From JACJYE01 sp964432875 (lineage in GTDB: Bacteria; Bacteroidota; Bacteroidia; Chitinophagales; Saprospiraceae), in contig CAYSPJ010000185.1 in NCBI GenBank assembly GCA_964432875.1, forward strand, positions 1 through 7,732: 7,732 nt of DNA, in the 5' to 3' direction. Below, piece after piece: positions 1 through 4,536 of this stretch. Positions within the stretch are counted from its first letter, which is position 1; each line of letters opens with the position of its first letter. The position numbers and the translations under genes are program-made. The notes beneath the pieces were generated by a model. That model was not told the DNA's origin. It worked only from the letters and a program-made list of their open reading frames with translations, and did not search any database.

Positions 1-95
1 ATGAGGCTGCGGTGCGGATAAAATTTGGGGGTACGCACATGGAGCTGCCCAGTTCACTTGCCCAACAGATCAATGTGGAAGGGGAAGAGGGCTGA
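1..95 (+). CDS. Possible 3' end of a gene entering from the left edge
   Basis: The frame beginning at base 3 is open from the window edge to a TGA at 93-95. It gives about 30 residues that read as plausible protein: a basic and hydrophobic stretch (AAVRIKFGGTHMELP) followed by a hydrophilic, acidic end (NVEGEEG). The other two plus-strand frames stop within the first 20 bases. The stop falls just before the repeat region, as expected if the repeats fill an intergenic space. The fragment is too short to assign a family. The minus strand is also open over part of this stretch, so chance or a leftward gene cannot be excluded. Confidence 0.35.
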   Translation, partial: EAAVRIKFGGTHMELPSSLAQQINVEGEEG

Positions 96-112
96 GGGGG
101 GCGTCGTCGCCT

Positions 113-165
113 CCCAAGCTTTTTAAGCTCCTCTGAGGGCAGGGGACTGCTCTTAGGGCACAGTT
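113..165 (+). repeat. Module C, partial or diverged copy
   Basis: This stretch resembles the right half of the two full C modules: CCAAGCTTTTTAAGCTCCTC is followed by a CTGAGGGCAG / CTGCTCTTAG hairpin with loop GGGA at 133-156. The stem contains two G-T pairs that would be G-U wobbles in plus-strand RNA. The left half of module C is absent. Confidence 0.7.
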
Positions 166-225
166 GCCCGCGCGCCCCGCGCGCCGGGGAATCCCGCAGA
201 ACGTCCGGTGGACGTTTGGGCGGGA
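166..225 (+). repeat. Module D, copy 1 (GC-rich double hairpin)
   Basis: Two stem-loops stand side by side. The first has GCGCGC arms around CCC (170-184), extended by CCC/GGG outside. The second spans 192-225: outer stem TCCCGC/GCGGGA, inner stem AACGTCC/GGACGTT, loop GGT, with short unpaired AG and TGG between the two stems. A second copy lies at 954-1011 in the same orientation. Confidence 0.85.
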
Positions 226-228
226 CAA

Positions 229-251
229 CTGTTTTAACAGGTACCCGCTCT
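229..251 (+). repeat. Module A, copy 1
   Basis: CTGTTTTAACAG followed by GTACCCGCTCT. The core stem CTGT/ACAG closes a TTTA loop. The flanking CGGG and CCCG can also pair across an internal loop. Confidence 0.8.
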
Positions 252-253
252 GG

Positions 254-342
254 CATCGGCAGCTAAAGCAGCCGGTACAGGTCTTAGCCGCGGCTCTTGG
301 TTTTAATTTTGCTTGTGTTTAAAAAGCGACTATTTCACGTGC
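254..342 (+). repeat. Module B, copy 1
   Basis: Begins CATCGGCAGCTAAAGCAGCC and ends TATTTCACGTGC. It contains the palindrome AGCCGCGGCT at 286-295 and a T-rich middle. It matches the copies at 721-830 and 862-949 along its length with scattered differences. Confidence 0.8.
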
Positions 343-348
343 AGTTGC

Positions 349-371
349 CTGTTTTAACAGGTGCCCGCTCT
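349..371 (+). repeat. Module A, copy 2
   Basis: CTGTTTTAACAG followed by GTGCCCGCTCT. It forms a 5-bp CCTGT/ACAGG stem, extended by G-T pairs. It is the first part of the 173-bp tandem unit. Confidence 0.8.
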
Positions 372-521
372 ATAAGACTGTATCCCGCTAAAAGCCCAGT
401 GGGCTTTTTCCGGGAAACCTTGGCGTGCGGGGCACGCAGGCTCCGGCGGCTTCAGCCGCCGACGGCTCCTAAGCTTTTCAAACTCCTCTAAGGGCAGGGG
501 ACTGCTCTTAGGAACAGTCGC
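372..521 (+). repeat. Module C, copy 1 (four hairpins; tandem unit 1)
   Basis: Four successive stem-loops: 384-414 (CCCG, then AAAAGCCC/GGGCTTTT around AGT, then CGGG), 423-437 (GCGTGC/GCACGC around GGG), 444-461 (CGGCGGC/GCCGCCG around TTCA) and 488-511 (CTAAGGGCAG/CTGCTCTTAG around GGGA, one G-T pair). Bases 349-496 match 522-669 at 146 of 148 positions, with 119 consecutive identical bases (378-496 against 551-669). Confidence 0.9.
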
Positions 522-544
522 CTGTTTTGACAGGTGCCCGCTCT
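522..544 (+). repeat. Module A, copy 3
   Basis: CTGTTTTGACAG followed by GTGCCCGCTCT. The stem CGCCTGT/ACAGGTG around TTTG includes one G-T pair. It starts the second tandem unit, 173 bp after copy 2. Confidence 0.8.
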
Positions 545-688
545 ATAATACTGTATCCCGCTAAAAGCCCAGTGGGCTTTTTCCGGGAAACCTTGGCGTG
601 CGGGGCACGCAGGCTCCGGCGGCTTCAGCCGCCGACGGCTCCTAAGCTTTTCAAACTCCTCTAAGGGCAAAGTACTGCTCTTATGGCA
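545..688 (+). repeat. Module C, copy 2 (four hairpins; tandem unit 2)
   Basis: The same four stem-loops as copy 1, at 557-587, 596-610, 617-634 and about 662-682. The last differs: its loop is enlarged and its stem shortened (TAAGGGCA/TGCTCTTA), but the pairing remains. The copies part after base 669, where GGGCAGGGG in copy 1 becomes GGGCAAAGT. Confidence 0.9.
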
Positions 689-718
689 CGGGTGTTTGTT
701 TTGACAGGTACCCGCTCT
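689..718 (+). repeat. Module A, copy 4 (wobble-rich stem)
   Basis: CGGGTGTTTGT pairs with ACAGGTACCCG across a TTTG loop. All 11 positions pair, three of them as G-T. Compared with copy 5 the left arm has two C-to-T changes that turn C-G pairs into T-G pairs without breaking the stem. Confidence 0.8.
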
Positions 719-720
719 AA

Positions 721-830
721 CATCGGCAGCTAAAGTCCCGCTAAAAGTTTGCTTTTAGCGGGATACAGGTCTTAGCGGCAGCTATTGGTTTCAAATCTGT
801 TTGGGTCTAAAAAGCAACTATTTCACGTGC
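721..830 (+). repeat. Module B, copy 2, with an extra perfect hairpin
   Basis: Same ends as the other B copies, but about 20 bp longer. The short CAGCCG segment after GCTAAAG is replaced by a perfect 12-bp hairpin at 736-763 (TCCCGCTAAAAG/CTTTTAGCGGGA, loop TTTG). The left arm of that hairpin matches the start of module C (ATCCCGCTAAAAG), so modules appear to exchange hairpins. Confidence 0.85.
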
Positions 831-859
831 GGGTGCCTGTTTTGACAGGTACCCGCTCT
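829..859 (+). repeat. Module A, copy 5 (best hairpin)
   Basis: GCGGGTGCCTGT pairs with ACAGGTACCCGC across TTTG (829-856): 12 bp with a single G-T pair. It is the clearest example of the A hairpin and shows that the flanking GGTRCCCGC is part of the stem. Confidence 0.85.
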
Positions 860-861
860 AA

Positions 862-949
862 CATCGGCAGCTAAAGCAGCCGATACAGTCTTAGCCGCAG
901 CTCTTAGTTTCAATTTTGCTTGTGTCTAATAAGCAACTATTTCACGTGC
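862..949 (+). repeat. Module B, copy 3
   Basis: Begins CATCGGCAGCTAAAGCAGCC and ends ATTTCACGTGC. Its length is close to copy 1 (88 against 89 bp). It leads into the second D module where a further A hairpin would be expected. Confidence 0.8.
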
Positions 950-953
950 AGGT

Positions 954-1011
954 GCCCGCGCGCGGCGCGCGCCGGGGAATCCCGCAGAACGTCCAGTAGA
1001 CGTTCGGCGGG
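954..1011 (+). repeat. Module D, copy 2
   Basis: Its first 24 bases differ from copy 1 only at two positions in the middle (CC to GG). The second hairpin keeps CCCGC/GCGGG outside and AACGTC/GACGTT inside, with a larger loop. The following GGGGCGTTTTT (to 1021) would let the structure act as a weak plus-strand terminator. With copy 1 it brackets the A/B/C block. Confidence 0.85.
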
Positions 1012-1105
1012 GGGGCGTTTTTCATCGGTAGCTGAAGCCAGCGGGGGGGCACCGTCGTTGCCGAGGCTGCTCCAAAGCTGGCGCATCAGTGAGCAGATCA
1101 GCTCA

Positions 1106-1489
1106 TTATTCCTCTTCTTCGCCCATCTGTTCTTCCTCGTGGAGTTGGCCAAACAAGCCGCGGAGGCGGTACATTTCGTCCAGGGTGTCGTCGAGGTAGA
1201 AAGCCACGTCGGGGATGCGGCGGACTTGTTTGCGGATGCGGGCACCCAGGGCTTGGCGCAGATGAGCGGTGTGCTCCTCCATTTCCAGGATGACGCCCTG
1301 TTTGTGCTCGGTGTTGTAAACGCTGAGGTATATCTTGGCGAGGCTAAAATCAGGCGATACTTTTACTTGGGTGACCGTAACCAGGGGCTCAGCGCCGTAG
1401 ATGTAGCTGCCTTCGTTTTGCATCACTACGCTGAAGTGCCGCTTGATCAACTCGGCGACCTGCAACTGCCTTTTCTTTTCTGTGGCCAT
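1106..1489 (-). CDS. rbfA: 30S ribosome-binding factor A (RbfA)
   Basis: Small cytoplasmic KH-type RNA-binding protein that helps 16S rRNA 5'-end processing and late 30S subunit assembly, notably in the cold (known for the family). The 127-residue product has the expected order: N-terminal helix with RQLQVAELIKRHFSVVMQ, a central strand region VTVTQVKVSPDFSLAKIYLSV, and the C-terminal signature with RIPDVAFYLDDTLDEMYRL. Length is typical (about 120-130). I chose the ATG at 1489 because MATEKKRQLQ begins where family members begin; an ATG at 1495 would add two residues. The open frame runs on to 1714, but that upstream part overlaps recG and looks non-coding. The tail is strongly acidic (EEEQMGEEEE). 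It is divergent from recG. No clear ribosome-binding site is visible, as is usual in this phylum. Confidence 0.93.
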   Translation of the reverse strand: MATEKKRQLQVAELIKRHFSVVMQNEGSYIYGAEPLVTVTQVKVSPDFSLAKIYLSVYNTEHKQGVILEMEEHTAHLRQALGARIRKQVRRIPDVAFYLDDTLDEMYRLRGLFGQLHEEEQMGEEEE

Positions 1490-1565
1490 AATCATTACTA
1501 TTTCGGTGAGGCGCAATTTGGTAAAATGTAGCCGGAAAACAAAATTCTGCCGGGACAAGTTTCTC

Positions 1566-1592
1566 TTGAGCAAACAAAAATCATTATCTTTG
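1566..1592 (+). promoter_or_regulatory. Predicted Bacteroidota-type promoter for recG
   Basis: TATCTTTG at 1585-1592 matches the -7 consensus TAnnTTTG of the Bacteroidota primary sigma factor. A TTG at 1566-1568 can serve as the -33 element with a 16-bp spacer, slightly short. It sits about 40 bp ahead of the recG start in the divergent intergenic region. I found no equally good match pointing toward rbfA. Confidence 0.6.
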
Positions 1593-1631
1593 AAATGTTT
1601 TGGTTTGTACCAGGCCATAAAGCCATAATAT

Positions 1632-3737
1632 GTGAACCTCTTAGACACTCCAATATCATATCTCAAGGGCGTGGGGCCCCAGCGCGGCGAGCTGTTGAAC
1701 AAGGAGCTGAGCATCTTTACCTTCGGCGATCTGTTGCAGCATTTCCCCTACCGCTATATCGACAAGACCCAGTTTCACGCCATCCAAAGCTTGGGCGAAG
1801 AGAGTGGGGAGGTGCAGCTCAAGGGGGTCTTGCGGCGCCTGAACAGTGTGGGGGAAGGCCGCAAGCGGCGCCTGGTCGGCGTCTTCCGCGACGAGACCGG
1901 GGCCATCGACCTGGTGTGGTTTACCGGAGTACAATGGCTGGAAAAACAACTGGAAGTAGGCAAAGAATACGTCATTTACGGCCGGATCAACGCCTTCAAA
2001 GGGCAGCTCAGCATGCCTCACCCGGAGATGGAGGCCGCCGAAGAGCGCAACCTGCAGGAGGCCGCTACCTTTGCCCCGGTTTATGCCAGCACGGACAAGC
2101 TCAACACCAAAGGCCTGGATGCCAAGGTGCGCCGCCGCCTGATGAAGGCCCTGATGGAAAAACTCAGCCCGCCGGACCTACCCGAAAACCTGCCGGCCTA
2201 TCTGATCGAAAAATTCCGCCTGCCCTCTCGCTATGAAGCGCTGCAAGCGATCCATTTCCCCAAGAATGAAGCCGAGCTGGAGGCGGCCCGCAAGCGGCTC
2301 AAATTCGAGGAGCTGTTTTTCCTGCAGCTGCGCTTGCTGCAGATCCGCCGCCGCCGCAAGGACAGCATCAAGGGCTTTGTGTTTGAAAAAATCGGCGATT
2401 ACTTCAACCGCTTCTATCACGAGAAGCTGCCCTTCGAACTGACCAATGCCCAAAAGCGGGTGCTGCGCGAAATCCGCCGCGACCTGGGGGCTGGCATCCA
2501 GATGAACCGCCTGCTGCAAGGCGATGTGGGCAGCGGCAAAACCGTGGTGGGCCTGATGTGTATGCTTATGGCTCTGGACAACGGCTTCCAGGCTTGTATG
2601 ATGGCCCCCACCGAAATACTGGCGCAGCAGCATTACCAATCTATCTCGGGCTATCTCGAGGGTATGGGTATCGAAGCGGCTTTCCTTTCCGGAACGGTGA
2701 AAGGCAAAAAGCGCAAAGCGATACTCGAAGGCTTAAAAAGCGGCGCCATCCACATCATTATCGGCACGCATGCCCTGATTGAAGACAGCGTGGAATTTCA
2801 AAGCCTGGGCCTGGCCATCACCGACGAGCAGCACCGCTTTGGCGTGGAACAGCGCGCCAAGCTCTGGAAAAAAAGCCCGACGAACCCGCCCCATGTGCTG
2901 GTGATGACCGCTACCCCCATACCCCGCACCCTGGCTATGACGCTCTATGGCGACCTCGATACCTCCATCATCGACGAGCTGCCGCCGGGGCGGAAAGAAA
3001 TCAAAACCGTGCATTATACTGAAAACAAGCGCCTGCGCGTCATTGGGTTTATGCGGGAGGAAATCGCCAAGGGCCGGCAAGTTTACGTAGTCTATCCCCT
3101 CATCGAGGAATCGGAAAAGCTCGACCTGGTGGCTTTGGAAGAAGGTTATGAGGCGCTGAAGCGCGAATTCCCGCCGCCCCAGTACCAGATTAGCGTGGTG
3201 CACGGCAAGATGAAAGCAGCAGATAAGGACTTCGAGATGCAGCGCTTTGTGGCGGGCAAAACCCAAATCATGGTGGCCACTACCGTCATCGAAGTTGGGG
3301 TCAACGTGCCCAATGCTTCGGTGATGATTATTGAGCATACCGAGCGTTTTGGCCTGTCGCAACTGCACCAGTTGCGCGGGCGCGTAGGCCGGGGCGCCGA
3401 GCAATCCTTCTGCATCCTCATGTCCAGTTTCAAGCTCAGTGCGGATGGCAAGGAGCGCATCCGCACGATGGTGCGCACGACTAATGGCTTCGATATTGCC
3501 GAAGCTGACTTGAAACTGCGCGGCCCTGGCAATATCGAAGGCACTCAGCAGAGCGGCATCCTCAACTTCCGCATCGCTGATCTGGTCAAAGACGGCCACA
3601 TCCTGAAAGTAGCCCGCGAAACCGCTAACCAGATACTCGATGGCGACCCGCGCCTGGAACGGCCTGAACACCACCCCTTGAAGTGGTATCTGGAGAAACA
3701 AAGCAAGCAGTTGAAGGGATGGAGCAGGATCAGTTGA
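1632..3737 (+). CDS. recG: ATP-dependent DNA helicase RecG
   Basis: RecG is a superfamily 2 DNA translocase that remodels stalled replication forks and Holliday junctions in the cytoplasm (known). The 701-residue product matches the usual size (about 690). Residues 8-20 (SYLKGVGPQRGEL) and the region to about 150 form the N-terminal wedge/OB part. Helicase motifs: Walker A GDVGSGKT at 297-304, DEQH box at 398-401, TATPIPRT at 426-433, motif VI QLRGRVGRG at 580-588, and the RecG-specific TRG region about 619-642, ending GTQQSG. All key residues are present. The start is a GTG; an in-frame TAA lies two codons upstream, and the conserved N-terminus begins at once, so no other start fits. An ATG two bases earlier is in another frame and is followed directly by TGA. 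Confidence 0.97.
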   Translation: MNLLDTPISYLKGVGPQRGELLNKELSIFTFGDLLQHFPYRYIDKTQFHAIQSLGEESGEVQLKGVLRRLNSVGEGRKRRLVGVFRDETGAIDLVWFTGVQWLEKQLEVGKEYVIYGRINAFKGQLSMPHPEMEAAEERNLQEAATFAPVYASTDKLNTKGLDAKVRRRLMKALMEKLSPPDLPENLPAYLIEKFRLPSRYEALQAIHFPKNEAELEAARKRLKFEELFFLQLRLLQIRRRRKDSIKGFVFEKIGDYFNRFYHEKLPFELTNAQKRVLREIRRDLGAGIQMNRLLQGDVGSGKTVVGLMCMLMALDNGFQACMMAPTEILAQQHYQSISGYLEGMGIEAAFLSGTVKGKKRKAILEGLKSGAIHIIIGTHALIEDSVEFQSLGLAITDEQHRFGVEQRAKLWKKSPTNPPHVLVMTATPIPRTLAMTLYGDLDTSIIDELPPGRKEIKTVHYTENKRLRVIGFMREEIAKGRQVYVVYPLIEESEKLDLVALEEGYEALKREFPPPQYQISVVHGKMKAADKDFEMQRFVAGKTQIMVATTVIEVGVNVPNASVMIIEHTERFGLSQLHQLRGRVGRGAEQSFCILMSSFKLSADGKERIRTMVRTTNGFDIAEADLKLRGPGNIEGTQQSGILNFRIADLVKDGHILKVARETANQILDGDPRLERPEHHPLKWYLEKQSKQLKGWSRIS

Positions 3738-3852
3738 TTGGCACTAGCTGATTAGGCCTGCCACGACCGCGACAGGCTTTGAGCTACGAGCTTGCACTGG
3801 ACAATCAATTGCCCAAGGGGCAGCCTCAAAATATAGGAAAAAAACTTATGCC

Positions 3853-3888
3853 TTTTGTAGCTCATCTTCCAAATCTTGTTTACATTTG
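3853..3888 (+). promoter_or_regulatory. Orphan promoter-like site downstream of recG
   Basis: TACATTTG at 3881-3888 fits TAnnTTTG exactly, and TTTTG at 3853-3857 gives a -33 element with a 23-bp spacer, the upper end of the accepted range. No credible coding sequence starts within 600 bp downstream, and a terminator-like hairpin begins only 8 bases later. It could drive a very short RNA, give the next gene a long leader, or be chance. Confidence 0.35.
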
Positions 3889-3896
3889 CCTCTTAG

Positions 3897-3933
3897 AAAG
3901 TTTACGCTGGCGCCATTAAGCGAAACTTTTTTT
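3897..3933 (+). terminator. Terminator-like hairpin downstream of recG
   Basis: AAAGTTT (3897-3903), a bulged A, and CGC (3905-3907) pair with GCG AAACTTT (3920-3929) across a 12-nt loop, followed directly by more T (seven T in a row, 3927-3933). The stem is AT-rich for a classical terminator. It lies 160 bp beyond the recG stop and is the best candidate for ending that transcript. Confidence 0.5.
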
Positions 3934-4536
3934 GAGAACTAACGTAAAGAGAGAGGAAAAAAGCGGCTTTCAGCTACATCACCATAATAGTTAGGTACCC
4001 CCCCGATTAATTATTGCAGGTATTCATTTGCGAAGCAGCAGGTGTGGAACGCTATGTCCGCTTCGCTATAAAACGAAGGATGTGCGACTCTGATACGATG
4101 TCTCCGGCTAAGAGCCATCATCACAAAATACCCCAAGTCTAGTTGCATAGACAAACATTTTCGAGCTGGCAAATGGCCAGGCTACAGGAAAATGGCGGCT
4201 GAGGCGGCGAGTTTCGCAGGTGTTGGGGGGCTTAGTATAACATTACTTTCCCGAAGCGTAACAAAGTTGCTACCCATCCGTAAGAGGCGGAGTATTCCAC
4301 CTCGTAAACCGATCCCCCCCCAATTGATTTTGACGAGCGTTTTGGGCGAAGGCTGCCCGCACCTGAATGGCTGAAGAGGCTAATTCGCCCTGCGCCAATC
4401 GGGCTCGTGCCCCCCTAATGCGCGGCAGGCAACGGCATGCCGCAGCGTGAAGCTGCCGTGGAAATACCAATAGAAATTGTCAAAACAAATAGAAATTTCC
4501 AAACTTGATTTTTTTAAACCATCAAAATGTTCTTCG
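3934..4536. other. Long intergenic region without a convincing gene
   Basis: About 600 bp (800 counted from the recG stop) with no open frame that looks coding on either strand. It contains two poly-C tracts with similar flanks (3998-4016 and 4314-4332), an inverted repeat GCGAAGC/GCTTCGC (4030-4036 and 4060-4066), a hairpin GAGGCGGA/TCCACCTC with one mismatch (4284-4303), and a direct repeat near the next gene. Composition is more mixed than in the flanking genes. I recognise no tRNA, riboswitch or gene remnant. Confidence 0.6.
4469..4497. repeat. Direct repeat AATAGAAATT upstream of the secreted-protein gene
   Basis: AATAGAAATT occurs at 4469-4478 and again at 4488-4497, 19 bp apart start to start, roughly two helical turns. 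It ends 40 bp before the start codon at 4537. The placement would suit a regulator site or an RNA leader element, but no known operator is recognised. Confidence 0.5.

Larger units (their letters stand above)
105..1045. repeat. Hairpin-rich modular repeat mosaic (non-coding)
   Basis: About 940 bp made almost wholly of repeated modules in one orientation. I name them A (CTGTTTTRACAG hairpin plus GGTRCCCGCTCT), B (begins CATCGGCAGCTAAAG, ends ATTTCACGTGC), C (a four-hairpin block) and D (GC-rich double hairpin). The order is partial C, D, A, B, A, C, A, C, A, B with an extra hairpin, A, B, D, and a decayed B start near 1023. Reading frames here are short and cross module borders, and repeat differences do not preserve any one frame, so coding is unlikely. 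The resemblance is to REP/BIME-like or other structured intergenic repeats, but I recognise no named family. Whether it is transcribed is unknown. Confidence 0.85.

Noticed and set aside
304..311. TAATTTTG as a promoter -7 element within module B
   Set aside because: It fits TAnnTTTG, but no -33 TTG lies at a suitable distance and the other B copies do not keep the motif.
297..670. Short open frames inside the repeat mosaic, on both strands
   Set aside because: They cross module borders, are rich in Arg/Pro/Ala from GC-rich hairpins, and are not kept in frame across the 173-bp repeat unit, which is not a multiple of three.
105..1045. CRISPR array
   Set aside because: The repeats are long, of several types and spaced irregularly (120, 173, 174 and 141 bp between A copies), with repeats rather than unique spacers between them, and no cas genes are present.
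920..1531. Open frame of 203 codons on the plus strand
   Set aside because: It is antisense to rbfA over most of its length and starts within the repeat region; the product has no coherent domain, whereas the minus-strand frame is clearly RbfA.
1490..1714. N-terminal extension of RbfA up to an ATG at 1714
   Set aside because: It would overlap the recG coding start and recG promoter, and adds 75 residues with no counterpart in the RbfA family.
2733..3701. 322-codon open frame antisense to recG
   Set aside because: Shadow frame of a well-conserved gene with strong codon bias; no recognisable domain.
3756..3780. GCCTG/CAGGC stem followed by TTT just after recG as its terminator
   Set aside because: Only five base pairs with a 12-nt loop and three T; weaker than the hairpin at 3897-3933, though it could contribute.
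4192..4374. 60-codon open frame in the intergenic region
   Set aside because: Its composition is unlike the neighbouring genes, it shows no motif or signal peptide, and it includes the poly-C tract; likely chance.
4477..4536. TTG at 4477 as the start of the secreted protein
   Set aside because: It would place 20 mostly polar residues before an otherwise normal signal peptide that starts at ATG 4537, and it lies within the direct repeat.
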